Positions 24,888 through 35,300 of a stretch of DNA of 64,000 nt are shown piece by piece. Source of the DNA: Imbricaverruca yamaguchii (taxonomy: Eukaryota; Arthropoda; Thecostraca; Neoverrucidae); NCBI GenBank assembly GCA_034440575.1, contig JAOTOL010001468.1, forward strand, positions 640,501 to 704,500, in the 5' to 3' direction. Positions within the stretch are counted from its first letter, which is position 1, and every line of letters begins with the position of its first letter. The notes under the pieces were generated by a model, which saw nothing but the letters and a program-made list of their open reading frames with translations, ran no database searches and was not told where the DNA came from. A program made the position numbers and the translations under genes.

Positions 24888-25610
24888 GTGTCCGGAGCCG
24901 GCACTGGCCTGGGCCTGCTCCGCTCCGACAAACACACCCCACAGCCCGCTCCGGACACACACACCCCACAGCCCGCTCCGGACACCGGGCCTGGTGTCCG
25001 GAGCCGGCACGGGGTCGGGCCTGCTCCGCTCCGACAAACACACCCCACAGCCTGCTCCGGACACCGGGCCTGGTGTCCGGAGCCGGCACGGGGTCGGGCC
25101 TGCTCCGCTCCGACAAACACACCCCACAGCCCGCTCCGGACACACACACCCCACAGCCCGCTCCGGACACACACACCCCACAGCCCGCTCCGGACACACA
25201 CACCCCACAGCCCGCTCCGGACACACACACCCCACAGCCCGCTCCGGACACAACACCCCCCCGCCCGGGCTGGTGTCCGGAGCCGGCACGGGGTCGGGCC
25301 TGCTCCGCTCCGACAAACACACCCCACAGCCCGCTCCGGACACACACACCCCACAGCCTGCTCCGGACACCGGGGCTGGTGTCCGGAGCCGGCACTGGGC
25401 TGGGCCTGCCCCGCTCCGACAAACACACCCCACAGCCCGCTCCGGACACAAACACCCCCGGCCCGCTCCGGACACACACACCCCCCGGCCCGCTCCGGAC
25501 ATCGGGTCTGGTGTCCGGAGCCGGCACGGGGTCGGCCTGCCCCGCTCTGACAAACACACCCCACAGCCCGCTCCGGACGCCGGGGTTGGTGTTCAGCGCC
25601 GGCGGCGGCA
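24888..25610. repeat. Compound GC-rich minisatellite with 27 bp units and a longer superunit
   Basis: The 27 bp unit is CACACACACCCCACAGCCCG plus CTCCGGA. It alternates with a superunit containing GGTGTCCGGAGCCGGCACGG and GGCCTGCTCCGCTCCGACAA. Frames of 350-404 codons open on both strands over this array; they are repeat-driven. Confidence 0.95.
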
Positions 25611-27139
25611 CAGACTCGGTATCGCCCCCCCCCCCCCTGCTCTGACCCGGACATCCCGCGGCCCGTCCCGGGCGCCGCCGCTCCGCTACTCTGCCTCGAT
25701 TCTTTGGGCGCCGGCACGATGAGGAAGCCGCCGCGGCCTGAGCATGCACGGTGACATACAAGAATGTTCCCGGTGTGAACGAATCGAAGTCTCGATTCGT
25801 TCACATCGGGGAACTGTATCCTAAGCTTAGGAAAATTCCTTACATTCTCCCTGCGTGTTCGTCACTTCTCGGAATCTCCTATTACAGGAGTCACATAAGA
25901 CGACTCTTATATCACAAGAGTCCTCGGAGGAGACCGAGGAAGGTCCTCCGGTTAGCGACGACCCCAACTCAGAGTGTAGAGACGGGCATATACCCTAGCT
26001 GCACCAGCCACCGTCGCAAAACATTCCTCAGAGAAAGCATCAGGTCGGTGAAGGCCGGCTATGCAGCGACCAGTTCTGCTCATGGGCCATGTGCGAGATG
26101 GGACTGACCGGAGCCAGGGCCTGCGTGAAGCTCCACGGAGCCGATGCCGAGAGCCCACTGCGTCGACCTTTCGCTTCTGCATGCTGAAGCGTGTTGCGTT
26201 CCGCAAGGTCGAGTGTTGACACACCTCGGTTTTCGTGCGAACGTCAAAGGCAGCCCCGCACAGTTATGCCGCTCCCATCCGTATGCAAATTATATGCAAT
26301 GTTTTGCAGCGTTGTGCTTCTCCGGATCCACGATTCACATTAATGCAAAGCAGTTTGATACGCGGCGCCTGACGCTGCAATCAGAGCGGAAATTTCCGCT
26401 GTAAACACGATTTGGTTTCGGTACGGTCACGTTGCACACATCGGCTACAGACATATCCAACTGTTGGCAATCACGCAGCTGCCAGTTAGCAGTCAAGAAG
26501 CTGCCAGCAGGCAGCCAAGAAGCAGCAGCGGCAAACAAGCAGCTGTAAGCGAGCATGGTCCTTGCTGCTTATATTCCGAGGATCCCGCATGACACACATT
26601 TCCTTTGCATTGTGCTGTTAGCATCGATACGGATGGAAGGCACGGAGACGGCGGCCAACTAATGTCAAGAGTTTTATCAATTCATGTTGAATGGCGGGTG
26701 TGTGAAACTAATAATATTACTCGAAGTATTCATGTGAAGTATGTATGGAAGTAAGTATGGAACTTGGAACATATGGAATATGAAGTATGCATATGGAAAA
26801 TATATATCCAAGAGAATCACCACAAATACTATAAACCGATCAAGCCAATGAACGGATTTCACAGGCTTCCTGTCCTCATCACATCCCCGAATGATGAATT
26901 AGCAAACATCTGAAATTTCTGCTTCCAGACAATTTTTGAATGACAAGAACCGTAGCCATCTTGCGGTTTTGTTTCGATGGAAACTTGTACTTTGCCCTGC
27001 AACAAAGTTGCATTATCGCAAAGCTTCATTATAGTCTTAGGCTGCATTATCATACGTATATGTTGATATATCTTGAACAAACGTGACTCTGGGTATCCTT
27101 GGGTACCTTCAAGACCATGTAGTGGAATCATGGGCAGCC
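25611..27139. other. Intergenic with several short fold-back sequences
   Basis: A 90-codon minus-strand frame (26,859-27,131) shows no motif I know. Palindromes lie at 25,775-25,804 and 25,819-25,832 (TCCTAAGCTTAGGA). Near 25,885-25,940 several AGGAGTC/GACTCTT words can pair. Confidence 0.4.
25775..25804. repeat. Hairpin with 13 bp perfect arms
   Basis: GTGAACGAATCGA and TCGATTCGTTCAC flank the loop AGTC. Confidence 0.9.
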
Positions 27140-27985
27140 TTAACCCTCCCCGTTTTTCCGGTCATATCTTCACACCCCACCTCGGGGGGTTGATAGGAAC
27201 CCACCCCCTCTAATGTCCAAACTAAGCGTTACACGAAAACGAAAGAGATGCCATCGGAAACCACTCGACAAGTAGGGTCAGATACAACCCAGAAAATGTT
27301 GTCCCCTCAAAAATGGCAAAAGTGGCGATATTAGGTGGCCTATATTTTCACGACTTATATCACGTTTTTCTTTCTGGGAGTTCATTTTTGGAGATATTTG
27401 AGAGAGAAAAATTGTTTGGAATCAGAAAAGGAAGTCGAAATCGACCAGGGCCCTACATTTTTTGCCGACCCAACAAATAGACTTTTCGAGTGAATTTCAA
27501 AATTGAGTTATCAATTTTCTTTAATTTTTTTTTTAATGGCTAGAGCGAACTGGAAAAGTAATTCAAACTGGACTTGTTCCCATAAAATGCTTACTTTACC
27601 CAGAATCTTCGGTTTTAGCTCTAATTGACAAATGCGCCTAACTAATAAGTAATCAAAAAACGGAGAAACGAACAATTCCTCTGGTATGTCAGATTTCGTC
27701 CCTAGAGATAAGCAAACGCTGAAAGTTACATTAAAATATCTTTACCCGTTAAAGCGTGACAACTGGTTGAATTTTTATTGAGGTGACCTCACTTGACTTT
27801 AAGATCTCGTTGACCCTAGATGACCTGAACATTTTGACGCAACATGCTGAATTGATGTGGGAAAAGGTATGCCAAATTTCGGCGAGCTACTTCGCGCCGT
27901 TCTTTCACTATCCGCGGAGAATCTTAGGGGGTAACCCCCCCCTTCCCCCGGAGATGGCTCGGGCTAAGCAAGTGCGTCCAATTAA
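27140..27985 (+). mobile_element. TTAA-flanked non-autonomous DNA element, copy 2
   Basis: It starts at a TTAA (27,140-27,143) and reads CACCCCACCTCGGGG, then the conserved CACGAAAACGAAAGAG block, then TTAAAGCGTGACAACTGG. It ends with CGCGCCGTTCTTTCACTATCCGCGG, matching copies at 1-797 (opposite strand) and 54.1 kb. The right edge is placed at a TTAA at 27,982-27,985 but could be nearer 27,930. No transposase frame is present. Confidence 0.55.
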
Positions 27986-28060
27986 CGTCGTATTTGTATT
28001 CGTATTTAGCGACATGTTAGCCAGAGGCGTGTTTGTATTGGCATCGGCACTCTGTACTAT

Positions 28061-28239
28061 TGTTTGTTTATTGGTTGGTTCACGACACACTTTATGCACA
28101 TTCACGGCTAATGGCGCCGCCCACACTGTTTCGCCGGTGGGCCGCGGGATTGGGAAATGTCCTGATTGGCGCTAGGGTCGAACCCGGGACCTTTGGTACC
28201 CATAGCCCGACACCTTAACCACTCGGCCATCCCCGCCCC
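28061..28239 (-). mobile_element. tRNA-derived SINE, family 1, full-length copy
   Basis: On the minus strand it reads GGGCGGGGATGGCCGAGTGG, then the B box, the body, and the AAAC tail, as at 5,142-5,327. I could not find a TSD for this copy. Confidence 0.85.
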
Positions 28240-28329
28240 GGCATTCAGTTCTAATCAATTACCACAAACGCCTCTGCTTCCATTGAGCACGCGGAAAGCA
28301 ACTACATACGTGCAATATTTCCACCTTAA

Positions 28330-29690
28330 CGGTCAGGGTCAAACGCAAACCAGTTTATTCACTTGCCTCTTTTTCGTTTTCACCCAAACATGCCCAAATC
28401 TGGTATCAAGCCTGTGGTGAAAAATCGCGTAACATTTCAAACCGGTACGTTTCAATGCCAAACTTCTAGGTCAAAGGTTCGCCTAGTTTATTAGATGGCG
28501 ATATTGAAGCGATACCGACCGAACGCGAGGCTCGATTGTTATGGCTTCAACTCCCATCAAATGGGCGTCATTCGGCGTGGCTTGTTATGCGCTATCAGTA
28601 AGCTAAGTAATTTAATTACGTTTCAAGGGCAAATGCCAAGCTGATCATCCGGTCTGTTCAATTGTATTTCCTTTTTGCTGAAACCCACCAAAATCTGGTA
28701 TAAAGCAATGCTCAGTGGGGAACACTTGAGTAACATTTCAAACCTTAGTATGTCAAGGTCAAATATTTTATTTGATTATTCGACGACGTCGCGTTTTGTC
28801 ATTATCGCTTTAATTTGTAGAAAATGGGTGCCATTCGACGTCGCTTGTTGTGAGGCATCAGGAAGTTGATAATTTCAATTCATCTCGACGTGTTAAAATT
28901 CAAGCTGATTTCTTCGGTCGCCTCACATTTTTTTTCGGGGGGTTTTCGCCGAAGCCTGCCCAGATCCACTCTCAAGCAATAGCCCATGGTGAACTGTCGA
29001 ACAGCATTTTAAAACCGGGATACATCAAGGTCAAATCTCAAGGTTAAAGGCTAGTTTGAATTTTTGAATTCCACGCGATTTATCGCTGCCGTAGCATAAT
29101 GTTGCCAAATCGAACTAACCTCAAAAGTCAAAGGTCAAACCGAGTTCTTTGGTCGCCTCGTATGCTTGTCGTTTCCTTAGCCTATCTACATCTGGTATCA
29201 AGCAATAACCCGTGGTGCGCCTAGAGTAGCATTTCAAACAGGAACATGTCAATATCAAATTACAGGATCGAAGGATTGCTTAAATTGCTCGAAGTCCTCG
29301 CGCCTCGACCTATGTCTAGTTTTCATCAAGTAGGAGTCATTCGATGTGCCTGGCGGTATTCTAACAAATTGTTTAGAAATCACATTAATCTTCAAAGTCA
29401 ATGGTCGAGTATATTTCTTCGGTCGCCATGAGTTTCTTTTCCTTCCAAAGCTACCCATGTTTGGCATCAAGAGATAGCCCGTGGGCAACTACCGAACAAC
29501 ATTTCAACCCGGACATGCAAGGTCAAGCCTCAAGGTCAAAGGTTACTTTTTGTTTTGCAAAATCCTCGCGTCGCTATGGCTTCAATTTGCATTGTGTGGT
29601 TGTCATTCGACATGGGTTGCCTACGGCATCAGAATGTTGAGATATCGAAATAATTTCACAGGTTTCGAACGTCCAGTGTGTGTACAATAA
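28330..29690. repeat. Old, strongly diverged tandem array of about 270 bp units, 5 copies
   Basis: The landmark ATCTGGTATCAAGC-AATAACCCGTGG recurs in changed form at about 28,398, 28,691, 28,965, 29,190 and 29,459. Each is followed by a TAACATTTCAAAC block, then AAGGTCAAA, then a TTCGACGTCGC/CATTCG-like block in the same order. Spacing is 225-293 bp. No open frame runs through it. Confidence 0.65.
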
Positions 29691-31420
29691 TTGAGTGTAA
29701 TAGGAATAGGAGGATCAAATCTGTTTTTGTTTGCAGCCGTTGTAATAGCAGGCACTCATATCCCATATGACAAGGATCTCCCCAAAGAAATCCGTTATAA
29801 TCTGCTCCGGCGGCGCTCTCATCGTTAGTTTTTAATCTACACCCCGACATTGCTGTTCCGGGACATATAAAATGTAAACCTTTTTCAAATTGTTCGCTTT
29901 CCTCTTAGTGGTTCAACGGAAGTTGTCAAATTTGGAAGAGGAGCCACACATTAATACGCACGAACCAGCCTGAGTTCACAACTACGAAAGAGCAATGTTG
30001 TACTCAGAGGTGGATCCAGGAATTGTCATAGGGGCACTTATATGGAGGGGCGCCATTTCTTTGGAGCGGTGCCACTGTGAAAGCACCTGGAAGGGCACCT
30101 CTGGCTGCAAAATTCGAGGGGGCAGGATGCACCCGGCCATTTCCGAAGGGGCGACTTTCGTTCCAATCGGGTGCCTTTTCATTCATATGGGCGTCTCTTG
30201 CTGAACAATTTGAGGACTGTAACCTATTCAGAGGGGCTCCCCTCCCGGCCTGAAGGTAGCCATCTTCCACGTGGCCTGAGGGTCTCTCAGTGTCATACCA
30301 TTTATTCGCCCTGGTTGTCTTTGTATCCAAATGTGTCCCCGTAAAGCAGGATAGCATGGGAAGGTTATCGTATGTCCATATTTACTACAATAAAATCATC
30401 GTCCAATATTGTACGTCTTTCCTGCTACAGGAGTAAGTTTACCATCCTTACACCATGGCTCTATGGTGATTGTTAAATCGGGTTCAGCGCATATGGCATA
30501 ACGCTAAATGTTCTTAGGACGTTATGTGGAGTGAAACTTACTAATATTGGCGGAACATGTTCTGGTAAATTTGCAGTATACGGTGTTTTTATATATATTT
30601 TTTTTTGAATACCATGTTTATGAATACGGCTAAGATGAGGGGACGACATGTTTTCTGTGCAAACGCTTCCTTTTCAAGTTTTGATCAAAATAATATCAAA
30701 AATGGGTTTGTGTTAGGTAACATTCCCCCCCCAAAAAAAAAGAAGAAAATGTCAAAAATATAAAAATGCAGCATAACCCAACCCAACCTAACCTACCTTT
30801 CGAGTAAATAAAATTCCACAATATAAAATTTGAAAAATATTCTGCAATATATGTTCTGAAAAAAAATAACGTAAACCAACATAACCTAACCTAACCAAAG
30901 CTGCTTTTGAAGGAGAAGAAATATTATCTATAAAATTTTCTGCAAAATATCATTATAAAAAATGGTGAATATCAAAACCTTGAAAAGCAAGTGGCTGAAA
31001 TACAAAGATAGTTTGGGATGATGTGGGGGCTACCCCTCTTGTCTTTTGCAAACTTACCGCATCACTGGTTTGCCACCCATTTAGAAACCGTGGCTACATA
31101 CATGGTTGATATAATGGGCGTCATGCGAAACTCCTAGACTACATTATCGTGTGGTGATACGTGAGCGATTTGAATCCTTGATGGGTTAATTGTTTTGGAC
31201 AATTGTTTTGAGAGCTACAACTTTCTTTCTTGACTCATTTCTAGGCTCGCACGAGCTCGCCTTTCGAAACTTATGACGACATATCCGACCACAGGGATTT
31301 GCAGTGATAACCTCACATCGTGTACATCTCACCTTGTCATACATATTTAGCATTGATTTGGGGCCAGATTGGTGCAAGGTTATGCGAATAGCCGGGCGAG
31401 AACTTTTAATGGCCATGTCA
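29691..31420. other. Intergenic; possible DNA-transposon end, no gene recognised
   Basis: CAGAGGTGGATCCAGG at 30,007-30,022 resembles termini of some cut-and-paste elements, but I found no partner end. Short CCTAA runs occur at 30,788-30,800 and 30,881-30,895. The rest is AT-rich single-copy-looking DNA. Confidence 0.35.
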
Positions 31421-31429
31421 GGTATTTCG

Positions 31430-32477
31430 GTTGTGTTGTCTGGGATACGTGGATGAATTACTGGGTATAACAATATATTTGCTGTTATTTTCGGAGATTT
31501 TATTTGTGGACGGCATGAACCAGGCTCAGACCCGGGCAGGTGTACGCTATCTCATTTTGAATTCGATTATTTGTTATCTCAGTGTATGGCATCGTCCACC
31601 TATTCGACCGGCTCTCTTCTTGACATGGTTATCACTACACGTCGCGACATTGTGACCCACTTCCGTACACAATTTTATAATACAGTCAGCATATATTTGT
31701 CCGTGTTTTGTCGATATGTCCAGATGCGGACCGAGCAACGACACTCTTCGCTCTCGATGCTTTCGCCGTGTAGATTCAAATGTTTTCCTCTTGATTCTTC
31801 TTCATTTTTTTTTCGGGCTGACTGAAGTTCTTTTTAACTCTTCTACCGTCACACTCAAATGGGACTGATTTCTAGCCATCTTCCTACCGGTCATTGACAT
31901 CCATGCTTCCATCACGACTATAAAAATCAGGAACCATAGCACCCCTGTTGTGTCGAATGGATCGAAAGCTTCAACGTGTCGCTGCCGTGGTGTGCTGGGG
32001 TCTATGAACATTAGTCTTGCAAAGTACAGTGACACCAACCGAGCGATCTGGGAATAGGCGTGACAGCTGCGACGATGTTGAGCGGCACATCTGCGAGGAC
32101 GGGTGGAGAGGTCGATGTGGCACCATATCGGGTCATGTGTCGGCAGCAAGCAGGCTAAACGTAAAGTGCCCGGCGTCACAGCTGATGACCTTGATCGATT
32201 TTTGTCGGGGTGGGCCCTCGCATGGCTGGCGAGGTTGTGAGTAAGGGGGTGATATTTCCTGCTGTTTGCTACGTTTTGTTTCCTGTGAGTTCAACGGGTG
32301 CCGTCATCGCTATCGGAGCTGGGAGCCGTCATTTTTGGAATGAGCGGCTCGTCGGCCTGCGGCGAGGACGGCATCAGCATCCACATGTTAAGGATATGCT
32401 CTTGCATTTGGTTAATTCCAGCAATATAAATCATATGTCCCTCGTGGTTGGGACCACTTCCTCCTTCATCACATCTT
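31430..32477 (+). pseudogene. CR1-like retrotransposon, piece 1: endonuclease end, linker and start of reverse transcriptase
   Basis: Plus-strand frames show a degenerate endonuclease motif (AVIFGDF near 31,475) and then SQCMASSTYSTGSLLDMVI at about 31,578-31,635, the usual C-terminal endonuclease block. A linker follows (TLKWD, VIDIHASITTIKIRN). At about 32,340-32,400 comes ACGEDGISIHML, the start of the reverse transcriptase domain. Stops and frame changes show it is dead. The piece ends exactly at the 15 bp TSD (32,463-32,477) of element A and continues at 38,565. The 5' end is not defined. Confidence 0.75.
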
Positions 32478-32529
32478 AGTTAGTTACTAAGCCATTAGGG
32501 CGCGTCGACTGCTGTGGTCATATTGCGCC

Positions 32530-34845
32530 CATAACTCTTGGAGTTAACGAGATGCAGTAGTATCAAGTTTCACATCGTGGGTAGCCGTCCACCTGGTCCT
32601 ATTGTGATACAGTTTCATGCGGATATCATCGAGGGTTATATATTACTGAGAACAACATATGTGATAAAAAAAATGCATCAATCGTCCCGAATGAACAGTG
32701 GAAGAGTTGTCCGACAAAATATATCTAAGGTAAGCCACCTGGGCAGACTCAAAATAGCGTCTACGTTCGGCAGAATATTTAGGGCATGAGATGAGAACAT
32801 GGCGAACTGTCAGTTGTGCCTGACATCTGGAGCACTGTGGTTTGCTAGCTGTGCTACGCCAGATGACAAAGTCGTCTACAAATAGAGACCGACTATGTTT
32901 TGGTCGAAGTACGTCTCAAAAATAATTTGTCATTATCACAAACAGTGCTACATTTAAAATCCTTCCCTGCGGCACGCCGTTCACCTTCGCAAATATTCTG
33001 TATATCTGGCGGTTAACACGAACAGGGACATGTCTGTCGGCCGACAAATTATATAAGAATATCCCCATTAAGCATCGAATGCCGCATTTATGTGCCATTG
33101 TAATAATTAACAAGCGCCAAGTCCAGCCATGCGCTGCTTCAATGTCAAAGAAGACAGCGCCGACGTGCCGTTTCTGCTCAAACGCTACACCCACTGCAGC
33201 GTCGAGGGTTAAGATATGGTCAGTTGAACTTTGGTTCTTTCTAAAACCGCACTGCGCGTCTGAAAAAAAAAGTTTTGAACTCCTAAAAACCACGTAAGTT
33301 TGGTAGTTACAAGTCTTTCCATCAGCTTCGACAAGCACGAAGTGAGGGCTATTGGGCGATAGTGGAGCGGATCCAGTCCGCTCTTGCCCGGTTTTAACAC
33401 TGGTATCACTACTGCCTCTCGCCTCGTTACCGGGAAGTCGCCTTGTTACCAGAGTTGGTGAAGATGTTTAAAAGTTTTTCGGTCGAACGTGAAGGAAGAT
33501 GATTTATTATTGCATTGTCGATGTCGTCTGGGCCTTCACTTGCACTTCGGAGCTTCGCCATGGCGGAAGTCAGTTCGGACATTATAAATGGCTGGTTGCA
33601 TGATATGCTGTCACTCGTGGCAAAGTCAGTGGGGAAGTTTTCACAGCACGACCTATGACGCAAAAATTGCGGGTCCCAATTACTGCCACGGCTACGATCC
33701 GATAAGATCGAGCAATTTCGTTGGCAACGTCCATAGGTTTAGTCACATCCGTATTACCCATGCGCAACACGGGTATAAGAACGGATAAATGCTGGCCTGC
33801 AATGCGTTTTATTCTGGGCCATATCTGTGTAGTTGGGGTGTGTTTGTTTATTTGGCCCGCATATTCTCGCCATGATAGCTTTTTGTCTGATAGCATGATG
33901 CGACGCGCCAGGGTCCTGGCCCTCAGAAAGGAGACCATGTTTCTGGTGTTACTGTTTTTAACTTAATTTATGAACTGCCCTTTTTCTTGCGCGGATGGCG
34001 TCTCTACATTCCTCCGTCCACCACGGAAGCCGGGGAGCACCGGAGGTGCCAGATATGCATGCGGATGCAGAATTTAGCAGCAGTGATGTAAATTGTTCTA
34101 CACATTGTTGTTTCTCCTGCCCATCAGCGGAGCAAGCCGCTTCTATTTGTGCTTCATACTCCGTCCAGTTTCCTTTGCGAAGGTTCCATCGACGCGGCGT
34201 ATGTCACGGCACTCCAGCCATGCAGGTAAGTGATCACTTCCCATAGGATCAATGTCCACCGACCAATTAAAATATTGCACAAGTTGAAGACTAGAAATGC
34301 TGAGGTGTACCGTAGAGGTTTGTCCAGATGGCGTACTAAAATGAGTTCTAGTTCCTGTGTTTAAAACACACGACTATTCGTGAAAAAACTGCCCCATATG
34401 ACGTCCACGTCCGTTTGCATCTTCACAACCCAAAACAGTACGATGCGAATTGAAGTCAGCTGGAATTAGAACCGGCTCGGGGAGCTAACAGCAAAGAAGC
34501 TTCAGCTCAGTAGATGGAAATGAAGTTCCAGGGGGCAGGTAAATACTGCATAGCGAAATAATTTCCCGAAAAAAGTGCACCCTGGCAGCGACGGCTTGGA
34601 GACGTATGTTCACTACTAATGACTGCGAAGAGACACTATGGTGGATGACTAGTAGCACTCCACCATGTGATACAGTGTCAGATGCCACTTCTTTTCGGTG
34701 GATAGTGTAACATTTGACTTGGATTACTGCGTCCGGCGACAGCTTAGTCTCCTGTAGGTAGAACGCCACTGGACAGACTGCTCAGTACTGCCTGCAAGTC
34801 GTGGGCACTACTTCTAAAACATATACAGCTTCATTGTAAAACAGC
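32530..34845 (-). pseudogene. Element A ORF2: endonuclease and reverse transcriptase, internally deleted
   Basis: An AP-type endonuclease starts near 34,845 (the block before YLQETKLSPDAVIQV at 34,765). The linker follows, with LARRIMLSDKKLSWREYAG. The reverse transcriptase blocks come next: PLHYRPIALTSCLSKLMER, then QCGFRKNQSSTDHIL, then VNGVPQGRILNVALF, then the catalytic box as FVDD. Immediately after this box (about 32,880) the frame reads KPQCSRCQAQLTVRHVLISC, which is the C-terminal CCHC-like knuckle of the family. The reverse transcriptase thumb and the entire RNase H are therefore missing. Several frameshifts are present. It is not functional. Confidence 0.82.
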
Positions 34846-35248
34846 TTGTATAGAGAGCTATGTTAAAAAGGTTAAAGCAGGTCAGTTCATGGCGAACTAG
34901 CCGTGGCCCACGGGTCAGGTGTTGTGTGCGCTAGAACCCTCGGACTGACCCCGCCGATTGGCGAGACTGACCGCGGCGAGGCGCGCTTCCGAGCTGTTGC
35001 AGGCGACGAGCGTGACTGTTTTCATGCCAGGGGAGGTGTGGGAGGCGGGCCCATCGCCCTCCCAGTCTCTGCGGTATGGACGGAGCCGGATTTTAGAGTA
35101 GGAGACTATGGAGGCCAGGCCGTGTGGGCTTGTCTTCCTGCACTAGGCAAAGTCTCTTTCCATCCAGCTCGGGATGTCCGGCCTGAAGCCCCCATGTCGG
35201 GAGTCCCTGGACGGACCTCAATTCCCAGGCGTGATCGTGTCGTAGAGG

Positions 35249-35292
35249 GAGCAACTACCGGTACCCGGCCGGGGGTACCGGTAGTTGCTCCG
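35249..35292. repeat. Perfect hairpin, 18 bp arms, inside element A
   Basis: GGAGCAACTACCGGTACC and GGTACCGGTAGTTGCTCC flank an 8-base CGGCCGGG loop. It sits at one edge of the unrecognised 400 bp segment between ORF1 and ORF2. Confidence 0.92.
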
Positions 35293-35300
35293 AAATCCCT

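Noticed and set aside
24504..25804. Open frames of 350-404 codons on both strands
   Set aside because: They lie over a GC-rich tandem array with 27 bp units, which keeps all frames open. No non-repetitive domain is present.
26859..27131. 90-codon minus-strand open frame with a protein-like look
   Set aside because: I could not assign any family. It is short and abuts a TTAA element.
30007..30250. Possible DNA transposon beginning CAGAGGTGGATCCAGG
   Set aside because: No matching inverted end or TSD was found, so it is only noted in the region entry.
30780..30900. Interstitial telomere repeat (CCTAA)n
   Set aside because: Only two or three units at each place, embedded in AT-rich DNA; too short to support.
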